Assembly: GCA_006176705.1 (NCBI GenBank)
Contig: QRFJ01003064.1
Coordinates: 124,001-188,000 of the forward strand
Reading direction: 5' to 3'
DNA length: 64,000 bases
DNA from: Cocos nucifera
Taxonomy: Eukaryota; Streptophyta; Magnoliopsida; Arecales; Arecaceae
Part shown: piece after piece, positions 1-11,824 of the stretch
Position numbering within the stretch: position 1 is the first letter of the stretch
Layout: each line of letters starts with the position of its first letter
Notes under the pieces: generated by a model
What the model was told of the DNA's origin: nothing
The model's input: only the letters and a program-made list of their open reading frames with translations
Databases searched by the model: none
Position numbers and translations under genes: made by a program

Positions 1-2280
1 AATATTTCAAGGTAGTCACAAATGTGTTAAGATCTTGATGGCTGATAATGACGACTAAATTTTGTTGTCATAAATAAAGCTTTTTGTCAGGGTGTTAGTT
101 CTCTCTTACTAAATTTTGGTCATAAATAAACATGTTTATTTTTGTAGTATCTGCTCCCCTTATTTCTCGAAATAGAAAGCTTTCTCCTCGATGGTGGCAA
201 TGGTAGGAGATGAAGGCCATAGTGGCTTAGGTGGGGGATCACCAACCAGCGATCGGCAGCGATAACTGCATCCATGACCACCACCAGAAAATCAAGAGAA
301 ATAGATGGAAAAACCAAAGAGAAAAAGGCTCTTCATTTGATCTCTGGATCGAAAGCCATGGCCGGTGCGGCTATGGACAACGATAGTTGGGGTTGCAATT
401 CCGCAACCTATTGAACCCAGACTGATGGTCGGTGATAACCATCAGTGCCAGAAAGTCAAAACAAAAGGGACAAAAATAAAAAAAAAAAAAAGAAGATTTT
501 CTGGCTTAGTTATTTCTAACAAAATCCGGTGATAGTCAGTCGGAATCCAAGCTTTTAACACCTAAGGAAGAAGGAGAGGAGAGTCACTCAAAGATTTTCG
601 TTCATTACCTGATGATTCTTGGGTTGAAATCGGGTGGACATAATGATGGCTTCTGTGAGGAAACTCTGATGAATACAAGAAACTCCGGCGATAATCGGAT
701 GGCCGATAGTGGGGGATTTCACAAGGAACTCCATCTCTTTAAATAAAGAGGAAAGGGGGAGGAATTTGACTCCTGCCCTGCATGATTCCAACTCCAATTA
801 GGAGTTGGATAGGAGAGAAGATTTTTATAGGAGTCTTCTCTATTTTCTTTTTCTAATGCTTTAAAAATCATGCAAATTCTTTATTTATTTATTTATTTAC
901 TAGTTAATAGACTGGGGTTTTGCAGTTAATGGCACTAGTAGTTTGCATGCCCGTTCACCTAAAATAGTCATTAGTTTATTTCTCCATGGTAACATCTATC
1001 ACTGGCCATGTATACTTAAATGTCACAAAATTTATACGCAACAAAAGCTTAATAAGATCACGATATTCTTGTAGAAGAAATATTGACAAGAAAGGAAGCC
1101 TTCGGGAGGGGTGTGAGGTCGCTGGGATTAAATTAAAGAGGAGAAAAGAGGAATCTAAATAAAAGTTTTGATCAACTTAATATTTTTAGGCAAATATACG
1201 GGCACCATAATCTCTTTAACTAGCCCATCTCATAACATAGAAGTAGGCCACGACTCAGCCCCACATCATGTACCATTCATTCAAGAAAAAAGAAATCAGT
1301 TATTAATACCTCAACAACGGTTCATATAGATCTCACCATTTATTATTCCTTCGGAAAAAGGAAAATCCAACAATTAATATTGTGAGGATTTGTGTGGATT
1401 TGTATTTAGTTCTACAATAATTATTTATCTGAAAAATCTTGAATATTTATACAAAACCAATGAATCAAAATAAGACCTTCCAACTAGCCTTTATGAAAAG
1501 TTATTAAAATTAGTATCAAAATCGAACAAGTCCATAGCCTATGTAGACTAGAGGACACTATATTAGAGATTGCCCACTAGCTGATCATGATGTTTTGTGA
1601 ATGAATTTGTATGAATTAAAACCCTTAGCTTGCCAAGGATATCAGCGCTTAAAAGAGGAGACCATGCAAGGACTCGTCCAGGGGTATATTTAGTCCGATA
1701 TCAATTATTTACTAAAGAGATCTTGGGTACTTATGATAATAACTTTTAGCTAGTCTTTTTGGATGAGGTTTTAGATTATTATAAATATTCTCAATAGCCT
1801 ATTTATACTTGAACTAGGGAAAAAATGTGCATCTCCTTAGAGGATCAATTACCAAAAGTGCCCCATGATAAAGCTCCATGTAGATTTTATATTTTCCCGT
1901 TATGCTTTGAACCGTTTTCATCAGTTACCGCATACTTATATACCTCATTGATTTATACCGAAAGAACAAAAGACATAAGAAAGAACATAAGGGAAAAGAA
2001 AAAAATTATCAGAATTCTGACTAATGTTACATATAAAAGGAGTTAATATCTCTGTCATTTTTTTGACATGCATAAATCCAAATTTTACGTAAGGAACCAA
2101 AAAAAAAGAAAGAACAAAAAAATTCTAGGGACGAGATAGAGTACAAATTAAGTCGGTTGTTTTATCAAAAGAACTGTTAAACCATGGAGATTCCTGAGAT
2201 GGTGAGCTCCAGCAAAATTGTGTCGCTTTCCATCAAAAAACATACAGTGTTGCATAATCATCTCAAGCTCCTGCCTTAAA
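1..2280. other. Intergenic DNA without a recognisable gene
   Basis: I see no gene or domain here. Short open frames are present on both strands but resemble no family I know and have no supporting context. The first 120 bases hold a degenerate direct repeat of the type ACTAAATTTTG..GTCATAAATAAA, seen twice about 60 bp apart, which could be a subterminal remnant of a DNA transposon. The remainder alternates AT-rich stretches with GC-richer patches. Confidence 0.5.
880..899. repeat. (TTTA)n microsatellite
   Basis: About five uninterrupted TTTA units followed by a degenerate end. It is an ordinary simple repeat in AT-rich intergenic DNA. Confidence 0.8.
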
Positions 2281-2289
2281 AATATGATC

Positions 2290-2632
2290 AAGTTAAGGAT
2301 TTGGGCAAGTGCCCCCGGAGTTGTTGGGGTTACTCGTACAACCTGAACTCCCAGAAGGAGTCACAGGGCCTTTTGGAAGGGAAACCAACAGGAGGCTGCT
2401 ATCCTGCTTAGACCACCACTAGCTCTCTTCCAAAGGCCTTGCTGCGCCGAGAGGTTGCAAGCTCGATACCACTAAAAGGATAACCAGCAAATGTGCCGAG
2501 CATGCTCTTCCACAAAGTCTCATCATCACCGCAACAAAGGTTGCACTTAGAAAACTTCTCCTTGATGGTGCTCTTGATGGGCTTGACCTCAAAAAGTTTT
2601 AAGATGACAACACAGGCAAAGAGCGTATTTTT
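2290..2632 (-). pseudogene. Unrecognised exon-like relic
   Basis: On the minus strand this stretch is GC-richer than its surroundings and reads like protein. An open stretch contains KCNLCC and GTFAGYPFSG, then a stop. A second stretch in another frame reads GCTSNPNNSGGTCPNP and ends at a stop near 2300. The Cys/Gly/Asn-rich end looks like the C-terminus of a secreted or cell-wall protein, but I cannot name the family. Stops and a frame change argue for a gene fragment or pseudogene rather than a working gene. No start codon or upstream exon could be placed. This is inference from composition and reading frame only. Confidence 0.25.
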
Positions 2633-2639
2633 ATAGATG

Positions 2640-4010
2640 TGAATCCTCGGATGGATTTTGTCTCAATGTTTGAATTCTAGTCGATAGTTTTCTATCAAAG
2701 ACTTGGACAGTTAAATAATACCAACCATGGTCCATGCATCCAGCTGACCAAGCCAAGTGTTATATATTTAATATGTCCGTCAGCGTTAGGAAAATGCAAT
2801 AATATTTGTCAGCCTTGAATTTTACATTGCAGGGTCTTATTTTCAGCGAGATTGACGGAATTGGAACCTTATCTTGGTTTTTATTTTTCTATATATGTCC
2901 CGGTGTACAAATGCCATGGCAAGTTGAACATTGAATTCCAGCGATTTTTCTCGTCATGGTAGTAGAATAGAATACAATTAATGCCAAATGTTCCATACGA
3001 CGTAATTGCGCATCAAATAAAAGTAGTAGTCTTGATTTTGGTGGAAATTAAGTTGGTGGTGGTCAATGGTCTACCTTTGTTGCATCGCTTTATGAAGCAG
3101 GGAGTAGCGATGTTCGACCAATCTGGCTGCAACCTTTTACAAAATACCTGGGACGTCGTCATTTTCCCTCAAGGTCATGCTATGTGGGGCCCCACAAAAT
3201 CATCCATGTCCAGATGTCTACTTAGTATACATCTCTTACCCTGACAAACAGGATGAGTAGAAAAATAAACTACTATTATTGTCGCTGTTTCATGGTTTTG
3301 ATTTCTCTTACGTGACATGTATGTAACATCCATGGAGAATATTTCAAGCACGGCAGTACTGATCAACCACATGGTTTCAAGAAATTATATAAATTAATAA
3401 TGTAGAACGTGGTTTCAATATGGACACGTACAGCTATGATCTCGTCAGAGACGATGCATATGATAGATTAATTTCCATAAGCATAAATTTGGGAGGGAGG
3501 AATTAGAAAATTTTCAATCACCTTTTTTTGCTTTGATAAAATGAATGACTTAATTAATTAAGATGGGTGTATATAATCCATGAGAATCAAAAAATAAAAT
3601 ATCAAAAAATAAAAATATGAAAAGATATATGTATATTTTTTATAAATCTCTTGTCACCGCTCACCTTTCAATGGCTTTTGGCTTTTTTATAAATAAAAAT
3701 AATAAAAGAATAAAGTAGCAAATGTCAATATTTAAAATAATTATTGGTGCAGTGATGAAGCTATTTTTTGAGCAGTCTATGAGGAAGCTATACATTGCAA
3801 AGCCAAAGAAAAAATGCTTGTATTAATTTTAATTAATATACTTGGTTAGATCAATGATTAAAAAAAAAGTGATAATTGCCACCCATGGGGCAAGATCCGC
3901 TTCACCTATGACTGCAAAAGGCTAGCTTGCAATACCCATCATATGGTTCAAGCTTACTTTTCTAGCTCATCTAGTCATCTGGTTTCATTGGCAGTCTTTT
4001 TTCAAGAAAT
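2640..4010. other. AT-rich intergenic DNA
   Basis: An open frame of 87 codons on the plus strand (2981-3244) resembles nothing I recognise and lacks context. The rest is AT-rich with poly-A and poly-T runs. I see no gene, RNA or element end that can be defended. Confidence 0.5.
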
Positions 4011-4014
4011 AAAA

Positions 4015-4322
4015 GAGCATGTTTGGTTGGGGAAAATTTGGGACTGTAGAATAGGAATAGAAATGATCACTTCCATTTCAACTGTTTGATTAGGGGGAGT
4101 TCAATTCCTATTTCAATTCTAGAGAGAGATGAGAATATTGTAATCTCCTAAAATCCAAATCTCTACATAGGATTCACAGCTCATTATGATTATGATTTTG
4201 ATTTCGATTTTAATCATCAACCAAACATATTGGTGGATATATATGACCATTTCAATTCTCATTCAAATCTATTTCAATTCCGGTTCTGACATTCTGACTT
4301 CGATTGCCAACCAAATACACCC
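4015..4322. mobile_element. MITE-like element with inverted ends
   Basis: The left end reads GAGCATGTTTGGTTGG and the reverse complement of the right end reads GGGTGTATTTGGTTGG, so the two ends are imperfect inverted repeats sharing TTTGGTTGG. The interior of about 300 bp is non-coding and rich in AATTC and ATTTCAATTC motifs. Length, ends and lack of coding capacity fit a miniature inverted-repeat transposable element. AAAGA occurs at 4012-4016 and 4323-4327 and may be a target duplication, but then the left end must be trimmed by two bases, so the exact boundaries and superfamily are unsettled. Confidence 0.5.
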
Positions 4323-5393
4323 AAAGACTATTCAGGTATTGCCTAGTTTTCATTTGAAAATTATTTATTTATCTCTATCATTTAAAAATAAAATATAAAA
4401 ATTGATAGGAGACAAAATGCTATGAAATTTCTTGTGAGAAAATAATCTAAAGCTATAATGCAAGCAAACATATTTCTTGTGAGAAATCCTTGACTGAAAT
4501 TTATAAGAATAATCAACTTGATTGATGGAAAAGATGCACATTTCAAACATGACAGGGTAATCACTAAAAATATCTCTGCTTATATAATAAGAGCATTCTA
4601 GTCCCCTCTTTGTTGCTCCAACCTTATCATAGATGTCTCTTCCAATCCATAGAATACTATTTAATTTTAAAAATTCTGCTAATTTCAAAATAGAGAAAGA
4701 AACTAAAATATTATGTTTACAATTGATGAAGTTTAGTATATTTTATTGAATTTACTTCAAATGTATTATCACAATTGCACATTAGATGCTCCTTAATTTG
4801 GATAAAGCACATGCATTAAACCTGCAAATTCTACTAAAATTCAACCCCTGGTATTTTCTGTTGTATTTCCTATCAACCTTCTTGCAGGCCAAAATTGATT
4901 GCCTTATAAATCATAAGAAACCTATTCTCATAGTGACTTGTACCTGAGTGGTCAGAAGCTACAGGAAGTCTGGACCATTACAATAGTTACATTCCAAGAT
5001 TTTCTACTGGTGCTTTACTTTTGTATCAAAGATGCTGCAATCCTGAACCACATGCTCCAACTCTGGCTCTTGCATGAATTTTCTGGAAGCATGGCAATTT
5101 CTTAATGGGAGTAAGCTACTTTGAGTTTGCACTAACACCTTCTGGATCAACTATGTTTCTATCTAAACTATTGCTGCTTATAATATTATTATATTATTGT
5201 ATCCCAGTATATGGATCATAACTTATGTATTTCTGATTCTAACTTGCTGTTATTGAATCAAGGCTGATGCTTTTACCCAAAAAAAAAAAATTTGTTCCCT
5301 ACCTCTCTGTTTCTATTTTCCTTCCTAACAATTCATCAAGCTCTCGGCGACCAACTAGCCATTTCTGCACCAAGTTTCATATCATCCAACATT
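4323..5393. other. Intergenic DNA without a recognisable gene
   Basis: AT-rich sequence with a small minus-strand open frame (4365-4688) that resembles no known family. A homopolymer A run lies near 5280. No feature can be supported. Confidence 0.5.
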
Positions 5394-6224
5394 CACTACA
5401 AAATGCTGATTTAAACTAATACAAAAGAATAAATAAAGAAAGATGACAGATTAGGGAAGCAAACCTAGATTTTCACAGAGAATAAGGGTTTCAGGATCTA
5501 AAATTAAATGGAAGGAAAATATGGATCATAGAACCTTTTGGGCTTTGGAGATCAGGAATAGGAGGCTTGGCCGATCGATCAATCATTGCTGAGGAGGAGC
5601 TCACTAAAAAGAGCTCTTAAAAACCCCATCTCTAGGATTCTCCAATGCAGATTTTTTTAGATTTTCTAGAAGAGAAGACCGTCGACGCCGACCATGAATT
5701 TGATTTGCTGCCAGAGGTGTAGAGGCTCAGGGGAGGCAGCGGTGATTGCTTTGTGGGTTGGGTTCTTTCCCATGAGTTGGATGTTCGGGGAGATGGAGAA
5801 GGTGGGGAACGATGATGGAGCCAAGAGAAGAAAAATGGAGAGAAGGGAGAAGAAAGAAAGTAGAAGACGAAGAGGAAAGAATGAAGATGAGACCAGAGGA
5901 GATGAAAAATAAACATAATAGGGCGATGGAATAGTTTGGGCTTCCGATTAAGAGTTGGCTCATCCGAAAATAATGAGAAATTTGGCACAAAACTTTTATC
6001 TTGGCGCGTTTCTTTGATGCCAATGCTCCATTCCCTCAAACTTTGCCAACAACTAGCCAGAAAAAAATCTTATTCTGATGACTACTTCTAATCCATTGGA
6101 AAATATTATCTATCATAATATATTTCCAACGAAAATAAATGTTCATTAAAAAAAAATATTTTTTCCTACATATGATTTATTATCCATTGGAAATGTTTAT
6201 AATAAATATATTTTTCTTATAGTG
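5394..6224. mobile_element. Possible non-autonomous CACTA-like element
   Basis: The left end reads CACTACAAAATG and the reverse complement of the right end reads CACTATAAGAAAAAT. CACTA at both ends is the signature of the En/Spm-like superfamily. The AT-rich interior near the right end repeats the motifs TCCATTGGAAA and TTTCCAACGAAAA. Against the call, the three flanking bases do not match (ATT on the left, AAA on the right). The region in between (5630-6040) has GC-rich open frames on both strands that I do not recognise. Confidence 0.3.
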
Positions 6225-7977
6225 AAATTAAAGTACAAAAATCGGGATCCTAACTCAGTAATAGAACGGATCTATAGACATATGGGATCTATAGACATAT
6301 GGAATCATGGGGAGTTTTCTCCTAATATTGTAGCATGATCCATGATTAGTCAAGCAGTCAGTGAATGAGTTGGATGGGTAGAAGCGTAGTAATCAACAAA
6401 CGTGCTTGCACGGTATAGTGGGTCGCCTCCAGCTACCGGTCAACTTTTCTTAGTTGACCATTGTTTGGAGCATTTTACCGAGTTGCTTTCCTCATTCAAC
6501 TGCAACAGTATATGTGGTAGAAGTCTGGACGTTGTTCTAATGCAGACAACTAACAAACACCAGAAGTCTAAGATAGCGGTGCTTGTGAAAGTCATTTTTG
6601 ACAAATGATACAGATTAATATATACACATCTTCTTTGTTGGAGTAGATGTGTCATCTGTGATGACACTTGTTGGCACAAGGCTCTAGATCGAGGTGGAGT
6701 ACATGCATCCAAAATGAAGCCCTGTGGTCGGCGATGATCCAAGGATGAAGAGGGGTCCTCTCAAATCTTGCAAGAAAAGTCCAATTACTAGAGATTTTCT
6801 GATAGAAGATCTTCTGATGCTTAAGTTAGTCAGAACTTTAAAAACAGTGAAGAAGAATTAGTAAGAGAGTGCTTTTCTATTGTGAAAAAGCTTACCTGAG
6901 GATCCTCTTTGTTTCCCTTTAATAGAGGAAAAATAATATGTTACTTTAACAACTGGTAATTGTCACGGAGAATCGTGATCCATGATGTCATTATGGGTGG
7001 CACTTAGTAGTATTAACTTATATGCCACATTTTGTAGTAACCATCGGGAGCTTCGCCATAACCGTTTGGAATTTTTAAGAGAGGTGGCACTAGCCCATGT
7101 CCTTGTAATGGCTCAACGTCCTGGAGCTTCAAAAGTCGTTGGCATGGGTCCAACCATGAGGTCGACATAAGCCTGATGCGGTCATTGGTAACTGTCCGAG
7201 AACAATGCTTGAAGATGAAGTCTAATGGAAGCATTTGCTTCCTTTTGGCCGCTCCTCAAATCAAAACCTTTAACCCCACGATCTCAAGGGCCATCCCAAT
7301 TGGGGCTATAGTGATATGAGCTCTCTCGCATAAGGAGCAGGACATCCAGATGATGGTTGCTACCAAGGTCCATCTTGATATCTTAGTCGAGCTTATGTAT
7401 ATCCAAAGATGAAATCTTGGGATGAAGGCTGAGGTGGTATAACCCCAAAACAACACATGCTAGCAGGCCAGCTCTACAAGAAACTAAATCTTTATTGACA
7501 TAAAGAACTGCTGCTAAAAGCAAGAGATAATGTCCCTAATATCTTCATTGGCACTTTTATCAAATATCGACCTAATGTTATCAATAATCATGTCATTGAT
7601 TCATTAGCGATACTTTCAATGATGTTTCTAAAAGACTCTTTATAGCAGCATTTTCTTATTATCTATGCAAATTCTATTAGCTAAACAAAAAATCATCAAA
7701 TGAAGAAAAAGTTAAAAAAGAATGTAACTAAAAGCAGCACATCAAAATGTTAGTAAACATTAATTAGTGGCATCCACAAGTGCTGGTGAAACATTATTAA
7801 TCAACAGCAATTTTATGAATGCTGATAAAAGATCTATCTTGTAGAATTTTTTAAATATTTATCCATATTTTTGAATTACTGAAAAATTATTTATGGTAGT
7901 AAAATATACTGCATAATGATAAGATAAAAAGAAATGAAGTAAATAGCGATGGTATGAAATACCATTGAAGATTAATT
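6225..7977. other. Intergenic DNA, no gene recognised
   Basis: Several short open frames exist but none resembles a known protein. The segment 6640-7480 is GC-richer and could be an old retroelement fragment; I could not find a partner repeat in the window. 7490-7977 is AT-rich and directly flanks the gypsy insertion. Confidence 0.45.
6268..6301. repeat. Perfect 17-bp tandem duplication
   Basis: The 17-bp unit GGATCTATAGACATATG occurs twice in a row without a mismatch. It is isolated and of unknown meaning. Confidence 0.85.
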
Positions 7978-7982
7978 CATGG
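7978..7982. repeat. Target-site duplication CATGG, left copy
   Basis: Five bases before the left LTR, identical to 20802-20806 after the right LTR. Confidence 0.85.
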
Positions 7983-9141
7983 TGTTGGTGTAGAATTTGG
8001 TTAATGCCGGATCGAGCTGGAGTGGAGGATGAGGTCGCCGTCGGTGACCTGCAAAATAAAGTCCTATCCGAAGTTGGTGGTGGTGGCTCCGACAAGATCC
8101 TTCGACGATCAAGTTAGCTCTTCTAGCCAATAGAAATGAAGTGCTCAAGAATGAAAAGTGAGCTTTGAGCTTTAGAGGGGAGATGAGAGCTTAGAGAGAA
8201 CATATTTGGAGGGTCCCTTTTATAGATGGAGTTTGAATGATGGTGACGACCACACTGTCTGCTAGTGGGCCACTCGAGATCGCGTGGGGTTCGGTACGGA
8301 GAGAAAAGTATCGCCAAATGGATAGTGGCAGCCATGTCATCCGATCGCGGGCCGTATGGAGCTTGTTATGGAGAGAGTGGTGTCACCAGACTGGTAGAGA
8401 TGGCTATGTCGTCCGATCGCGGGCCGCATGGGACTTATTACGGAGAGAGCGGTGTCGCCAGACTGGTAGGGGCAGCCATGTCGTCCGATCGTGGGCAGCA
8501 TGGGGCTTGCTACGGAGAGAATGATGTCGCTAGACTGATAGTGGAGGCCATGCCACCGAGGTTCAATAGCCATATTTCAAGAAAGCAGGTGTCGGTTGGT
8601 GAAGAACCTCGGTGTATGTCCATTTCAGGGGAACTCGAACTCCTAAGGGGAGTTCAATCGAAGGGGATGTCCGAAAGGAGTTCGACCCCTGGAGGAGTGT
8701 GGAGGGAGTTCGGCTCTCGTGGGCATCCGACTGGAGAAGTGTGGAGGGAGTTCAGCTCCCATGGGCACTCGATTGGAGGAGTGCAGAGGAAGTTCGACTT
8801 CCGTGGGCGTCCGACTGGAGCTTAGCCGCTAAGAAGTTTGGCTGAAGGAGAAGATCGACTGAAGGAGAGAATCGGAGGAAGATTGACTCCCATGGGCATC
8901 CGACTGAAGGAGTGCGGAGGAAGTTTGGCTCCCGTATGGATCCGACCGGAGCTCGGTCGCTAAGAATTTCGATCGATCGAAGGGATTTGGCTAAGACTCG
9001 ACCGTTGGAGAGTTCAAAAGGGGCTCGGTCGGCTGAAGGAGTTTGGCTAAGGCTCGTCTGCTGAAGCTCTTCTGTGACTATCGATTGCGTTAGATTGAGC
9101 ATCAAACTGGATTTCGATGGGAGTGGGGTTTATCCTTAACA
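7983..9141 (-). repeat. 3' LTR of the gypsy element
   Basis: This 1159-bp repeat pairs with 19670-20801 over its whole length, from TGTTGGTG to TTAACA (CCAACA in the other copy). Because the coding relics are on the minus strand, this is the 3' LTR. It contains its own tandem subrepeats: a 71-73-bp unit between about 8331 and 8556, and a shorter GGAGTTCGRCTCCC-type unit between about 8640 and 8960. Open frames seen here (for example 8265-8825) come from these repeats and are not genes. Confidence 0.92.
8331..8556. repeat. 71-73-bp tandem subrepeat inside the LTR
   Basis: The motif GCCATGTCATCCGATCG recurs at 8331, 8403 and 8474, with a degenerate fourth start at 8547. The spacing is 72, 71 and 73 bp. 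The other LTR carries a more decayed version around 20013-20215. Repeats at this position in an LTR can hold promoter or enhancer sites; that role is inference. Confidence 0.85.
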
Positions 9142-9160
9142 ATAGTCCCCCCACTTTCGA
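9142..9160 (-). other. Polypurine tract of the gypsy element
   Basis: On the minus strand the bases beside the 3' LTR read GAAAGTGGGGGGACTAT, a purine-rich run of the kind used to prime plus-strand DNA synthesis. Its place immediately inside this LTR fixes the element as minus-strand. Confidence 0.75.
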
Positions 9161-9242
9161 GTTTGAAATTTAAAGGAAGGGAGTACAGAAAAGATGACTG
9201 CTAAAGTCCTCTTCAGGATCCTACGTCAGCTTAGGTTAAAGC

Positions 9243-10990
9243 TCGGGGAAGATCTTATCTCCTGCAGCTGAGGTTGGCTTGGGAGAGATCTTATCTCATA
9301 CAGCCGAGGTTGAAGCTCGGGGGAGATCTTATCTTCTACAGTCGAGGTTGGCTCGGGGGAGATCTTATCTCCTACAATCGAGGCTGAAACTCGGGGGAGA
9401 TCTTATCTCCTACAGCCGAGGTTGGCTCAGAGGAGATCTTATCTCTTACAGCCGAGGTTGGCTCGATCGCTCGGAAGAGATCTTATCTCTAGCTGAGATT
9501 GACTTGGTCGCTCGGAAGAGATCTTATCTCTGGCCGAGGTTGGCTCAGTTGCTCGGAGAGGTCTTATCTCTGATCGAGGTTGGCTTGGAAGAGATCTTAT
9601 CTTTGGTCGAGGTTGGCTCGAATGCTCAGGAGAGATCTTATCTCTGGCCGAGATTGAAGCTCGGAGGAGATCTTATCTCCTGCAGTCAAGGTTGGCTCGA
9701 TCACTTGGAAGAGATCTTATCTCATGCCAAGGTTGACTCGGACACTCAGGAGAGATCTATCTCTAGCCGAGGTTGGCTCGGTTGCTCGGGGAGAGATCTT
9801 ATCTTTTGGCCGAGATTTAGCTCGGGAGAGATCTTATCTTTGGCCGAGGTTGGTTCAGATGCTTGGGAGGGATCTTATCTTTAGCCGAGGTTAACTCGAT
9901 CACTTGGAAGAGATCTTATCTTTAGCCGAGGTTGACTCGGGCACTCGGGAGAGATCTTATCTCTGGCCGAGGTTGAAACTTGAGGGAAATTTTATCTCCT
10001 ACAGTCGAGGTTAGCTCGGTCGTTTGGAAGAGATCTTATCTCTAGCCGAGGTTGACTCAATCGCTCGGAAGAGATCTTATCTCTTACAGCCGAGGTTGGC
10101 TTGGGGGAGATCTTATCTCCTGCAGTCGAGAGGTGATATGGATGCTCGGAGGAGATCTTATCTCCTACAGCCATGGTTGGCCCGATCGCTTAAGGGAGAT
10201 CTTATCTCCTACAGTCAAGGCTGACTTGGTCGCTCGGAGGAGATCTTATCTCCTACAACCAAGATTGATATGGGCGCTCGGAGAAGATCTTATCTCTGTA
10301 GTCGAGGTTGGCCCAATCACTTAAGGGAGATCTTTATCTCCTACAATCGGAGGTTAAAGTTTGGGGGAGATCTTATCTCCTGCAGTCGAGGTTGATACGG
10401 ACGCTCGGAGGAGATCTTATCTCTTACAGTCGAGGTTGGCTCGGTCTCTTGGGAAAGATCTTATCTCGTGCAATCGAGATTGGCTCGGCCGCTCAGGGGA
10501 GATCTTATCTTTTTAGCCAAGGTTTATACGGGCGCTTGGGGGGATCTTATCTTCTACAGTCGAGGTTGGCTTGGAGGAGATCTTATCTCCTATAATGAGG
10601 TTGGCTCGGTCGCTCGAGAGAGATCTTATCTCTAGCTGAGGTTGACTCGGGCACTCGGGAGAGATCTTATCTCTGGCTGAGGTTAAAGCTCATTAGGAGT
10701 CTTATCTTCAGTCGAGGCTGACGTCAAAGTTGAAGCTCGTGGGAGATCTTGTCTTCAGCTGAGATTGACGTCGATGTTAAAGCTCATGGGAGATCTTGTC
10801 TCCAGTTGAGGTTGCAGTTGAGGTTGATCTTCTATCCTATTGGCGAAGACTTTGAAGCTTGGAAGAGATCTTATCTTTAGTCGAGGTTGAAGGTGGAGCT
10901 TAGATGCTAAGGAGAGATCTTATCTCTAGTCGAGGTTGACTCGATCTCTAGCCGAGGTTGGCTCGAAGAAGATCTTATCTCCTATTGACG
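9243..10990. repeat. Minisatellite array 1 in the element's 3' region
   Basis: Roughly forty degenerate units stand head to tail, each with a core AGATCTTATCTC followed by CGAGGTTGGCTCGG. Unit starts measured at the left end are 36-44 bp apart (9251, 9287, 9325, 9361, 9399, 9435, 9479, 9520), and later units are 44 bp or more. Many units carry AGGAGAT-CTT-ATCTCCT, a 7-bp inverted repeat with a 3-base loop. The array lies after the end of pol and before the 3' LTR. The open frames that cross it (9279-9884, 10052-10595) are by-products of the repeat. Confidence 0.93.
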
Positions 10991-11009
10991 TAGACTTTGA
11001 AGCCTGATC

Positions 11010-11740
11010 TTCGACTTTGCTCGTGTTAGGATGAGGTTCTCCTTCCATTCCTAACGAGCTATGGGGGTACATAAGGGCCATTGTCAGAGCCTCTTCCTCC
11101 ATTTCGTCTAAAATGAATGAGGCCTTCTACTTTGCTTACGTTAGGATAAGGTCCTCCTCCTATTCTTAACAGACTATGAGGGCACAAAAGGACTATTGTC
11201 GGGGCCTCTCCCTCCATCTCGTCTAAAAAACGAGGCCTTTTGACTTTGCTCACGTTAGATGAGATCCTCCTATTCCTAATGGGCTGTGGGGCATAAAAGG
11301 GACATTGCGGGCCTCTCCCCCCATCTCATCTAAAATGAATGAAGCCTTTGACTTTGCTCAAGTTAGGATGAGGTCTCCTTCTATTTCTAACGGGCTGTGG
11401 GGGCACAAAAGGCCATTGTTGGGACCTCTCCCCCCATCTCATCTAAAATGAACGAGGCCTTTGACTTTGCTCACGTTAGGATGAGGTTCTCCTCCTGTTC
11501 CTAATGGGCTGTGGGGGCACACAAGGGCTGTTGTCAGGCTCTCCCCCATCTCATCTAAAATGAACGAGGCCTTCGAATTTGCTCACGTTAGGACGAGGTC
11601 CTCCTCCTATTCCTAACGGACTGTGGGGGCACAAAAGGACCATTGTCAGGGCTCTCCCCCCATCTCATCTAAAATGAATGAGGCCTTCAACTTTGCTCAC
11701 GTTAGAACGAGGTTCTCCTCCTATTCCTAATATGGCCACT
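11010..11740. repeat. Minisatellite array 2, about 113-bp unit
   Basis: The landmark ACTTTGC, next to CTCACGTTAGGATGAGG, recurs at 11014, 11129, 11243, 11351, 11464, 11576 (degenerate) and 11690. That gives six full units of 108-115 bp. Each unit also holds CCTAACGGGCTGTGGGGGCAC and CTAAAATGAACGAGGCC. It follows array 1 directly and shares no obvious unit with it. It lies just downstream of the pol stop on the minus strand. Confidence 0.92.
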
Positions 11741-11824
11741 TTTGCTCGTTTCTTTCCTATCATCATGTAATTCTTGCACCAGGAAACAATAATGCTGAAA
11801 TGAAGGAGTTTTATTGAAGGAAGA

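Noticed and set aside
5632..6039. 135-codon minus-strand frame and overlapping frames on both strands
   Set aside because: Low-complexity Ser/Pro/Phe-rich translations in three frames at once and no recognisable domain.
6634..7480. A further LTR starting TGTTGGAG
   Set aside because: No partner repeat, target duplication, primer site or purine tract could be found in the window.
8265..8825. 186-codon open frame on the plus strand
   Set aside because: It lies inside an LTR, is built from the 71-bp subrepeat and runs against the direction of the element's genes.
9279..10595. Several long open frames with repeated RSYLLQSRL-like residues
   Set aside because: They arise from the 36-50-bp minisatellite, whose unit lengths vary; frames change with each unit and none is conserved.
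9243..11740. CRISPR-like repeat arrays
   Set aside because: Units stand directly head to tail without unique spacers, and the context is a plant retrotransposon.
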